Below, piece after piece: positions 55,165 through 64,000 of a DNA stretch of 64,000 nucleotides. This DNA is from Ashinkailepas kermadecensis (taxonomy: Eukaryota > Arthropoda > Thecostraca > Neolepadidae). Position 1 is the first letter of the stretch; each line of letters opens with the position of its first letter. A program made the translations under genes and the position numbers. The notes under the pieces were generated by a model. That model saw nothing but the letters and a program-made list of their open reading frames with translations. It was not told where the DNA came from and searched no databases. The stretch spans positions 1-64,000 of the forward strand of contig JAOTOM010004677.1 in assembly GCA_034440615.1 (NCBI GenBank), in the 5' to 3' direction.

Positions 55165-55535
55165 GGAGGCTACGTCTGGATACAGATGAGGGTACGTCTG
55201 GACATAGATGAGGATACGTCTGGACACAGATGAGGGTACGCCTGGACACAGATGAGGGTACGTCTGGACACAGATGAGGGTACGTCTGGACACAGATGAG
55301 GGTACGTCTGGACACAGATGAGGGTACGTCTGGACACAGATGAGGGTACGTCTGGACACATATAAGGCTACGTCCGGACACAGATGAGGGTACGTTTTGA
55401 CACAGATGAGGGTACGTCTGGACAGATGAGGGTACGTCTGGACACAGATGAGGTTACGTCTGGACACAGATGAGGCTACGTCTGGACACATATAAGGCTA
55501 CGTCCAGACACAGATGAGGGTACGTCTGGACACGG
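55163..55535. repeat. 22-bp tandem repeat
   Basis: About 17 copies of TACGTCTGGACACAGATGAG plus GG. Variants are CATATAAGGCTACGTCCGG (near 55357 and 55487) and a copy shortened by three bases (55421). Confidence 0.94.
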
Positions 55536-55588
55536 CGCCGGCACTGTCGGGGAGCTGGTGTTGAACTGCACTGATCTCCCCGTGCCAG
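55531..55588. repeat. Right copy of the duplicated array flank
   Basis: Matches 55108-55164 with several substitutions and small indels (GGCACTGTCGGGGAGCTGG against GGTACCGTCGGGGAGCTGG). Confidence 0.85.
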
Positions 55589-57853
55589 GCGCCAGCAGCC
55601 ATTCACCTCGTCTGTCTGGGCCTCCACGTGCTGTTGTTGCAAGGCGGATGGAGAAGGTGCCGGCCAAGCTAGGCGATGCGGTCAGGTGGAAGAGCTTCGT
55701 CGTATTCTGACATGCCGACTGGTGAAATTTGCCACAAAAAACCTTTGCTGTAGTCTTCGGCACTTTTTGAGCAGGTTCTTTTCGTGCAGTGTCTCAAAGC
55801 CGGTCGTTACGTTGGCAAACATTTAGAGATTCTATTCTACACTGACCTATTGCCACCACAACTCCACTTCTTAGCCGGCTTGCTTGGGATATTTGCCTTC
55901 CATTCCTTCTTTTTCCACGAGTACTATGACGGCAACGAACCATGCAGTACCAGGTCGAGTGCGTGACGTAATGGTTTGCTCCGGTGGAGTGCAGCCCGCC
56001 GCCGCCGTCACGTGCGGTCTCCTCCCTTCTCCGTGGGCGGCGCACCTCTGTCGTAAGCGTGTCCGACACTGGGCGCCGAGGCAGGCCGACCAGCCGTCGC
56101 GCCGTCCGGAGACACGACACGCCGGCACACGCCGACTGTGCCCGAGAGCGGTGTCGGTGCCGACCCCCTCCCGGTCACCGTGCAGCTGACGGGGGCGTGT
56201 GTGTGTGTATGGTGGAGGGACGGGGACGTTCCCTGTATGGTGGAGGGACGGGGACGTTCCGGCCGGCTACGCCCGGCCTAATGAGGCGTGTTGCACGCGC
56301 GCCGACGCGTCAGCTGGCCGGGCCGGGTTCGCCGACCCCGGCCACCATTCATGACGAGCACTATCTGACCGCTCGGCGGGGCGAAAATTTACCGCCCGGC
56401 CGGCGTTTTTGTCGACGGCCTCCGCGTGTTTTGTGTCGTAATTGGATTCAGTCGTTAATTTAGTGGTGCGCGGAGGCGGCGGTGTTCACACGGCTGACGC
56501 CGCGGTGGCGGGAGAGCAGTGCACGTGCGTGGGTGAGTCGGCGTGCGCACATGGCGCATGCGCCCGGCTGCGTCATGCGGCTCTCGCTCGCCGCGTAACT
56601 GAAAATCGCCCGTCGCTTCGACAGAGGGAGGGAGGGAGGGAGGGAGAGGGGGCGTTCAGTATTGCTTTGGTGACATTCGTTCGTGAATTTTTATTTGAAG
56701 GACCTTGATATTGTTCTTGCTTTGTCGAACAAACTCACGTTAGGATAATCTTTGTATTGTACGTGCCAATTCGGGGAATCTGCGTGTGATGTTTTTTTCC
56801 AGTGGTGCGGTGCGGTTTTTGCGGTGATGAATGGGTGCGGGAGTCGCCCCAGCTGCACATCTGATGGTGAAAAGACGCCGGTGAATAGAGCTCAATAGAC
56901 GCCGGTGATGAATGCGACGGCTTGTACGCGGCGTCGGGACGGCCGCGGCTGCGGCCGTGCAGTCGCGGAGGCGCCGCCGCCCCAGCTGTGAGCTCGCGCC
57001 CAGCCGCGGAGCGGCCGCCGACCGAGATGGATGGGGTGGCGGCCGGCCGGCACAGATGAGGTGGCCGACCGACGCTCCGGCGCCTCCGTGACGCTCCGGC
57101 GCCGCCACTTTTTGCGACGATCGCATTATGCCGGCACCGGGAGTCTCCTTGGCGCGGCCTTTCACGGAATGGCCGTAATGGCCGCAACGGCCGACGGCTT
57201 TGTCGGCGCGGCCGGAAAAACGCCGCGGCGGCGGCGGCGGCGGACGGCCGCGATTGGCTGCTGACGAGCTGCGATTGCTGCCGGGGCGACTCGGCGGGAG
57301 TCACGCCGGCGCGGCCTGGGGCCGCCCCCTGACGCAGTCTGGAGCCACCCGACAAGGCCGAAGGCCGCCCCGACGTAGTCTGGACCGTCCGACAGGGTCT
57401 GGGGTCGTCCGACAAGGTCTGGGGCCGCCCGACACAGCCTGGAGCCGCCCTCATGCAGTCCGGAGCCTGTCGGATGCCAGCTAGTGTTTCTGGACGTCGA
57501 CCTGAACCCACCCGAATACTGACCTGAACCCACCCGAGCCCACCCGAACACCAGTCTGAACCCACGTCGGAGCGCGTCTGACCTCCACACTGGGTCTTCG
57601 GACACGGCCGGTCGCCGGGAGTGCAGTTCGGAACGAGCGGTTCAACCGAATTCATTTCACTCGGTCGAGGCTGTGAGCCCGCAGGTATTATGTTGTCTCT
57701 AAAACGCACCTTGTAAAAAGGTAGTCGTGCTGTTTTGTAATGGGCCATCATGTCGATTGTTGGTGTCTTGTTGTGCCCTTCCTGTGGTTGATATGTTTTT
57801 GTGGCGTTTTCACTGCGTTGGTAAACATTATCTTTCTCTTCACGCACAATTAG
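55589..57853. other. Unique sequence, two CpG-rich blocks
   Basis: Contains two copies of a 27-bp ATGGTGGAGGGACGGGGACG segment near 56210-56263, a GGGA microsatellite at about 56625-56650 and CpG islands at about 55990-56340 and 56930-57270. A degenerate roughly 20-bp repeat (GGTCTGGGGCCGCCCGACA) lies at about 57310-57470. Long frames on both strands here are attributed to base composition. Confidence 0.45.
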
Positions 57854-58259
57854 GTTTATTTTATGCTTCATTGTGGAGTGCGCATCAAATGCATCCCAGA
57901 GGATTGGAACCTGTCGAACAATACCGTTACCAGGAAGTAATCCAATGTCAAATGAACAAACAAGCTGACTGGTGGAATCAACAGCGGACTGTCAGATCCG
58001 TTACTCCATCTACAAGTAAGTCGTGTGTGCTGGCTTGCCATTTTTGTCGTCGCACTCGCTACATTCTCCAGTGGAGTTTTGTGCCGGCATTGTCCAAGAA
58101 GACGAGTTGGCGGCGGTTTGCCGGCCAGGGACCTGCAATAACCGTTCCGAATACGTCATCGAACGTCGAATTACGTCATCGAACAGAACGCCTACCACCA
58201 CCGGTCGGCGGTTTCGCAACGCAGCGCTTGCACTGTTTCACGTCGTCACTGAAAAATAG
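57854..58259 (+). CDS. Candidate two-exon coding segment, unknown product
   Basis: Seen directly: an acceptor (CTTTCTCTTCACGCACAATTAG, AG at 57852-57853), a 162-bp open exon (57854-58015), donor GTAAGT (58016-58021), a 56-bp intron-like segment ending ATTCTCCAG (58071), and a second open exon to TAG at 58257-58259. The exon 1 frame (LWSAHQMHPRGLEPVEQYRY, then VIQCQMNKQADWWNQQR) ends with one base. Joined to exon 2 this gives a Met codon and EFCAGIVQEDELAAVCRPG without a stop, so the predicted splice preserves the frame. Exon 1 has lower GC than its surroundings. No family is recognised; upstream exons would lie to the left. The exon 1 frame is also open back to 57727. The internal intron is included in the coordinates. 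Confidence 0.35.
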
Positions 58260-58503
58260 TCCGGCCTGGACGGAGGCGTCACCAGACGTCGATGCAATGT
58301 TGTGGGCCGCTGGTGGGTGGACTGGACCGGTGGCGGGCGCCGTGTCAGCCGGGTCGATGGGGGTACACCTGACCTGCTGACCCGTGCTGCACATGTCACA
58401 GCCGACTCTCGGCCGCCGCATGTCCCAGCCTCCTTGCTTAGTAACTCTCCATAGGATTCTGGCATACTAAATGAATGTTATGTGTGCTAAATTATTACTT
58501 GTT
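58260..58503. other. Unique sequence
   Basis: Possible 3' untranslated sequence of the preceding candidate. No AATAAA immediately downstream was noted; nothing else recognised. Confidence 0.4.
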
Positions 58504-58540
58504 TTGGTCGAGGCGCCCTAAGACCCAAACAACTAACTTA
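58504..58540 (+). mobile_element. Short retro-insertion, GCGCCCTAAAGCCC family
   Basis: Reads TTGGTCGAGGCGCCCTAAGA then CCCAAACAACTAACTTA. The core and the AACTAAC-type tail match the family. No clear target-site duplication. Confidence 0.65.
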
Positions 58541-59299
58541 CGAACCTCGTCGGCGGCATCAGTGAACGTCGCGACCGGCGCACACGTGGTCACGCGCTCT
58601 GCGGCGTCGACGGGCCTGGCGATCATCAGGCCTGGCGATCATCAGGTCGACGTCGGTTGGCAGCGCATCAGCGCACCCAGGTCCCGGGCGCGGCGGCCGC
58701 CCGCCGGTCGTGTCAGTCTCGGCCGACAGATGGCAGTGGCTGTCGGCCTGCGGCGACCGACGCGGCGTCGCGCGTCGACACCGGCCGACACGAACCCGTG
58801 CCGACTGCGGCCACGTGCGACGGCGCGAGACACGTGCGACGGCGCGAGACACGTGCGCGGGTTTGCGGCCGCTCCGGCGGGCCGATGCACGTCGGCGACG
58901 TGGACGGTTCCGTGCTCGACCGGGCGGTTTCTCGGTCGACAAAGCGCGGCTCCAGCGGCGGAGGTGACGGCTCGACGGCCCGTACGTTGTCGACTGGTGC
59001 GTGACCTGGTGACCGGCCGGCGATGCGGTGCACGGATGGCGTGGTGCGCACGGTGCGCCTGCTCCACGCACGGAGATAGTCGGCCGACTCGGGCTCGGCC
59101 AGCGCTGTGCATAGTCGCTGGTGATTAACGGCAGCGCTGGCCCCGTTTTCGTCTTCACGCGGCGCCGAGGCTTGGGTCAGGCATTGGTATTGGCTTCGGT
59201 GAGCCGGTGCTGGGACGGGCGCAGGCATTGCGCACTCGTGTTGTGAACACGGATACGCTGGATGTTGTGGTGCCCATGCAGAACGCGAGTATCGTGGCG
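58541..59299. other. CpG-rich unique sequence
   Basis: Contains duplicated CTGGCGATCATCAGG (58616-58646) and a repeated CGACGGCGCGAGACACGTG (about 58818-58852). Overlapping frames on both strands; no gene recognised. Confidence 0.45.
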
Positions 59300-59314
59300 A
59301 CCATTGGCGGATCC

Positions 59315-59357
59315 TAAGCCCTATGCCCCTAAGCCCAAATAACCAACCAACCAACCA
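59315..59357 (+). mobile_element. 43-bp retro-insertion with perfect target-site duplication
   Basis: Reads TAAGCCCTATGCCCCTAAGC then CCAAATAACCAACC repeats. Both flanks are the same 15-mer, ACCATTGGCGGATCC (59300-59314 and 59358-59372). The tail may overlap the right duplicate by a few bases. It is the clearest recent member of the short family. Confidence 0.85.
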
Positions 59358-59372
59358 ACCATTGGCGGATCC

Positions 59373-60656
59373 AGCCGACTTTCGAGGGGGGCGGAGAGTC
59401 GGTCGGTTTTTGGCGAACGTTGGGAAGCTGCAAAATCCTTGCGAGTGTGTTCGGCAACATGTTCATTACTGGGGAGGGGGGGGGGCGTGCTCTGCGATCG
59501 CATAGGTGGACAATATTTCCTTTCGGTTAGAAAAGCTGGACACATGTGGGATGTATTCAGTGAGGATATTTATTCTGCCCCAAATGACTGCTTGACCCCA
59601 CTTTGACGACAAGAGGATCGTAGCGATATTGTCCCACTGGTCCCGCTGGTGGTTCCAAATCATGCTCGTCACCAAATCACCGGCCGTTGACGTTCGGACG
59701 TGAGCATCAACAGCGTGCATAATGTTAGCGCATGCCGAGTTTTGGCGCCGACGGCTGGCTACTTCACGGCTGGGTGATGAAGTGGTGGTGACGACCCACG
59801 TGGTCCCCATGACCCACCTGGTCCACAGTGGTCAATGGACCGACGGCTGTCGTCTCTTCTCTCCGCAGGTGAAGCACACAACATGGACATGAAACAGGTA
59901 GTCTCATAACTTCGCGCCGAAACGAAACGCAAGCCAGCTGATGGAAAATGTGATTTAGTGCGACCCGTGCGAGGCTGTGGCGATGCCTATCCGGTGAATG
60001 AATGCCACCCGACCGGTGCCTCCACTCCGTTCGCGGCGATTATCTCTAGTCTGGTTTTTAAACGAAGAATCAAGCATTGCAAGGCCAACAGCTCGGCTGT
60101 GGAGGGGCCGCGCACGTGACGCCGAGTTTCCTCGGAGACCATCCCCGGCCGTTCGCATCCAACGTTTGTGTGCTATTCTGCGATCTTCCGAGAAGAGGAC
60201 GGCGCCGGCTGGCGTGTTGCGCCGAACTGCCAGCGCCGACGCTGAGCTGCGATTGGTCGGACACAGTGCCGCCGCCGCCGGCGATTAACATGTAAATATA
60301 GGTGACAGTGGAGGTGCGGTGTGGACTGCGGCCGCCTCAGGTGATGGATGCGGCCCATCCGTCACCCGCTGCCATTCCCCAACTAATTGTCACGGCTGAC
60401 TGCCTCCTCTGGGCGGGGCCCGCGGCAGGGCGGGGGGGGGGAGGGGGGTCGCCCGCCGCCGGCGACACCCATGGCCGACCCACTGCTGGCCACAGCACGC
60501 CACCCTCAGCCGCGACCACCCACAACAGTTCGGCGTCGGCAGCGGTGCAGGTATAGCACAACAGGAAGTTTGAAGCATTCGGTGTGGTGACAGATTGTTT
60601 AAGCAGGTCGATTCACTAAGCAACCTTTAATGCCCTAAAGGCCTTTATCCATTCAG
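59373..60656. other. Unique sequence, no gene recognised
   Basis: A very strong acceptor-like stretch (CTCTTCTCTCCGCAG, AG at 59867-59868) occurs, but the frames that follow are short. CpG-rich blocks lie at about 60080-60290 and 60400-60480, the latter with a G-run near 60430. No gene was recognised. Confidence 0.45.
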
Positions 60657-61285
60657 CCCCCAGGCATGCGATATTGTAAGCTACCTTGCCATTGTGTCCG
60701 TCCAACCCCCAGGCATGCGATATTGTAAGCTACCTTACGATTGTATTCGTCCAGCCCCATGTGTGCGATATTGTACGCTTCCTCACCATTTTATCCGTCC
60801 AGCCCCGACATGTGCGATATTGTAAGCTATCTTACCATTATATCCGTCCAGCCACCATATGTACGATATTGTAAGCTATCTTATCATTATATCCATCCAG
60901 CCCCCATGTGTGCGATATTGTACGCTTCCTCACCATTTTATCCGTCCAGCCCCGACATGTGCGATATTGTAAGCTATCTTATCATTATATCCATCCAGCC
61001 CCCATGTGTGCGATATTGTAAGCTATCTTACCATTATATCCGTCCAACCACCATGTATGCGATATTGTAGGCTACCTCACCATCATATCCGTCCAGCTCC
61101 TATGCGTGCGATATTGTAAGCTGCCTTACCATTATATCCGTCCAGCTCCTATGCGTGCGATATTGTAAGCTACCTTACTATTTTATCCGTTCAGCCACCA
61201 TGTGTGCGATATTGTGGGCTATCTTACCATTGTATCCGTCCAGCCCCCACGTGTGCGATGTTGCGTGCCATCTTACCATTTGGCG
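60657..61285. repeat. 48-49-bp tandem repeat
   Basis: About 13 copies centred on TGCGATATTGTAAGCTACCT followed by TACCATTATATCCGTCCAGC. The last copy runs directly into a non-LTR retrotransposon relic, so the array may be or adjoin part of that element. Confidence 0.95.
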
Positions 61286-61917
61286 TCGTGTGGGAAGACG
61301 ATCTGCACTGGGTCGTCAGCTGTGAGCGAGTTTCCGGAGAGAAGTTCGCCGAAGCTGCGGCGAAACGGCGAGCGCATGCGCCGCGAGCGCGGTCGTTGCC
61401 GCCCACTGCCGCCGACCACTGTCGGGAAGTGTCCATCTTCATCCCAGACAAGTGGGATGCGCTGTGGGCGGACAAACTGAGAGCCATCGAGCGCTACCTC
61501 GAACGGTGGAGCTGGTGCTGTCGCAGGCGTGGACAGGAAGCGGTGACGCTGTGCTGCCTCCTCCGCGTGGGGTGCATGTCTGCCGTCTGTGCCCAGCCTG
61601 GTGTGGCAGGCGCCTGCCGCCTGCCCAGCCTGGTGTGGCAGGCGCCTCGGTGCCCTGGATGTCGTGCACCATTGACAGTCCGTCATATGTTGATCCGTCA
61701 TAGTACGCTGATGAGCATGGACGTCATTTTGGGTGTGTCGAGGTATCTTTCCTTCGGGATTTTGAATAGTCCTTGCATTTTCCAATCGGAGAAACTCATG
61801 GGCTTCCTGTCCGAAGTGCCGTTTCCAGCAATGTATTGGCCTGGTTTGGTGTGTGTGGCTTTACAAGGCCTGAACCAGCTACCAGCCGAGGCTATAAGGC
61901 GTCGCTTGCCGCGCTGA
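61285..61917 (+). pseudogene. Non-LTR retrotransposon ORF2 C-terminal fragment
   Basis: An unbroken frame to TGA 61915-61917. Recognisable parts in order: FIPDKWDALWADKLRAIERY; a W....RR..EAV...LLRVG segment; PRCPGCRAPLTVRHMLI, a CxxC...LTV.H motif; then VSRYLSFGIL and SEKLMGFLSEV. This is the usual layout after the RNase H domain of I/Jockey-type elements (KL..I...W....RR.E...RLRIGHT..TH; C..C...LTV.HIL..C; RYF...L..L....I..FL...). The RNase H domain itself and all upstream domains are missing. A 35-bp tandem duplication (about 61593-61650) interrupts the segment before CPGC. It begins where the 48-bp array ends. Confidence 0.7.
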
Positions 61918-64000
61918 CGATCAGCGTTGACGATTCTCGGCTGACGATGCGCACGCAAATGTAGCTCAAACCCGAAGCGCCAATGCGCCGCGTCGTTACT
62001 TGGCTGGCGGAACCGCCAGTTAGATCAGATTTGACGTTTTCCAGCACGTGACAAGTATACTAAAATGGAAGGCTGCCGACCGCATTTTCCCGGAACTCTA
62101 TGTATTGCATGCACCTGTAAGATGGAGAAGATTTCAGCGTTTTTGTGAACGTATGCTTGTTTAATTTAGCAACATCGCATCAAGAATTACTTGATGGCGA
62201 CTCAATAAGCTTAGCGTATTTTTTTATTGTTGTCGTGACTGGAGGTTTCTATAAGTAACAAAATTTTCTGGATCTCGGGAGTTGGGAGCTGGTCGAGACA
62301 AAGATCAGCTCAGACCGGCCACGGCTGTTGACCGACAGCCACGGTGGACACAACAGGTCCGACAGGTCCGGTGGCCACCGCAGGTCCGGTGGACACCGCA
62401 GGTCCGACATCTGGGCCATTTGCGTGAGGCCAGGCGGCACGACCACCACTCCGTGTGTGTGTGCAGCTGGGATTTTTGAGCGCGTCGTTCGCTTCGGCCG
62501 TGTTGCTCCCATAACCTATGTGTTGGAAGTACTTCATGAGATGAAACCGAAACGTGTACAAAGGCGATGACGTAGAATGCGAGTAAAATTCAGAACCAAT
62601 CAGGACACTAGAAAGCAATGGAATCGGTGCGTGGTAGAGTGGACGCAAGTCAATTAGTCTAAACCCTGTCAGTTGTAAAAAAACGAAGCAAACCAAGAGG
62701 ACCGATCCGACCTGGGGCTGGAAACACAGCCTTGTCTTGGACTTGTCATCCAGAGCATATCCTCTCGGGTAAATACTGCTCTCCTTTCTTTTGCTGGAAG
62801 GTTGAGTGGTGTTGTTTGACAATGGAATGGTGCGACTTTTATGCTCTTTGATAAAAGTGCCAAATCTGTGAGCTCTTAGGCTCTATTACGGTAATAGCAG
62901 ATCGTGCTGTTGTGGATGAAAATCACGGCTAAATCTCGCCCTCATGTTTTTGTCTACTTGTTATTCCTACTTTCATGATTCTGAAACTATGATTCTAAAT
63001 GAAATGCCCGTAAGTTCAGGAAAACGAAAAGAGATTTCTGAAGTAGAAACAAGATAAACTATCCTCTCCGAAGCTGATGACCCAAAATGTGTCGTCTCCA
63101 AATCCAGGAACACAAAATGTAGAGCCAGCCGGGGTCACCCGAGCGAGCCGCTGACGGCCAGTCCGGTCCAGTCCGGTTATACTGCTGCCGCAGTCAATGC
63201 CAGCTATTCACTGGTGGGCGGAATTTTACAGGACTAACGCGAGCCGCACGTTCGCAAGCGGGCTGAATGCAAACATTCGGTATTGAAAAGATCTAAGAAA
63301 AGTTTTAGCATCGGAAAGACCCGACATTTGCGTATTAAAAGCGAGCGGGTCTGAGAACGCAGCGCCCAACGGACGTCTGACCTAACTGTACACAACGGCA
63401 GGGGCAGCCAATGCAGGGCACACGGTGTTGGAGGAACTCGAGGGTGGCACAGGGGTGTTGGGTGGCCCCTGCGGCGGTGCGCCGGCAGCAGTCCTGTGCG
63501 GATCAGCTGGGCGGACCTCAGCCGCCGTCGGCTGATGGGCGGCGGCTGCACCCGGGGGCGTGTAACTTTCCCGTCACTATTACTACACGATTACTACACG
63601 CGTTCCCGCGGCGGCAAGGGGCGCCCGCCCGCAGCGCCCGTCAGATGACCTGGTTCCTCGGCGGCTGCGGTTCGCCCAAGGTCGCGCGGCGCCGGCAAGC
63701 CGGAAGCGCGCGCGCGCGCGCGACACGTGACAGGTGTCGGCGGAGCAGTGTCGTGCCGGCCGGCACCGGTGTCGGAGCGAGTGTCGGCTCATTTACGGGG
63801 GACGGGCGGGTCATGGCGGCGGCACTGGCGGTCGGTGCCAGGGCCGCGGCCGCGCCGTGCATCCATCTCGCGCCGGCGCGTCACGTGGCGCGGCATGTCC
63901 GGCGCGCCGGCGCCAACCGGATGTGGCGGTGACGTGCCACCACCTCGGTCTGGTGGAGTGAGGGACGTGGACCGGCCGTGAGGGCGGGGCAGGAGGGACT
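61918..64000. other. Unique sequence, AT-rich then CpG-rich
   Basis: 61918-62270 may include 3' untranslated sequence of the retrotransposon relic. GGTCCGGTGG(C/A)CACCGCA is tandemly repeated near 62375-62405. 62500-63120 is AT-richer with no recognised gene; a 170-codon minus frame (62310-62822) resembles nothing I know. 63400-64000 is a CpG island with a GC dinucleotide run at 63709-63722. Confidence 0.45.

Noticed and set aside
56735..57871. 378-codon minus-strand open frame
   Set aside because: It lies over CpG-rich DNA with competing frames on the other strand, and its amino acid makeup (Arg, Ala, Pro, Ser, Gly) follows base composition. The better coding case there is on the plus strand at 57854-58259.

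Overview
This window looks like intergenic or gene-poor DNA from a GC-rich animal genome, probably an invertebrate; I cannot place the species. The signs are tRNA-derived SINEs with split RNA polymerase III promoter boxes and target-site duplications, 3'-terminal relics of non-LTR retrotransposons, spliceosomal splice-site signals, CpG-rich islands, and a very large load of tandem repeats. Nothing bacterial or viral (operons, ribosome binding sites, dense long genes) is present. Most open reading frames longer than 100 codons are by-products of GC-rich or tandemly repeated DNA and are not annotated as genes.

Layout. About 22 kb (roughly a third, my hand sum of the arrays) consists of more than 30 tandem arrays with unrelated units. 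Those with units of 7-27 bp include a 25-bp unit with a CREB/ATF octamer at 376-650, heptamers at 1188-1710 and 46668-46855, 17-bp units at 4587-5490 and 49811-50499, an octamer at 50803-51051, 23-bp units at 28405-29337 and 26-bp units at 47649-48702. Longer units include 82 bp at 11913-13953, 34 bp at 14690-15419, a 44-bp satellite at 19060-24030, 43 bp and 37 bp at 31340-34786, and 48-49 bp at 60657-61285. The 44-bp satellite is the largest (about 106 near-identical core copies). It is a dimer of two 22-bp half-units, and its flanks still carry divergent 22-bp monomers.

Interspersed elements. Two tRNA-like SINE copies (29820-29980 and 45050-45221) each have a target-site duplication. At least ten very short insertions share a core around GCGCCCTAAAGCCC; two have perfect duplications and two have duplications with one mismatch. 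Their AACC-type 3' tails resemble the SINE tail, which suggests one shared retrotransposition machinery. Three relics of non-LTR retrotransposon C-termini lie at 10772-11050, 30153-30302 and 61285-61917. A pair of related dispersed sequences lies at 24049-24236 and 53385-53552, and a foldback element at 40293-40660.

Possible host coding sequence is scarce: an exon in a CpG island with a strong acceptor, a good start context and a GTGAGT donor (8762-9042); a two-exon candidate joined by a 56-bp GTAAGT...CAG intron (57854-58259); and an unrecognised, coding-looking but interrupted frame at 40776-41327. None of these could be assigned a function. No rRNA gene, intact tRNA gene, CRISPR array or complete transposon was seen.
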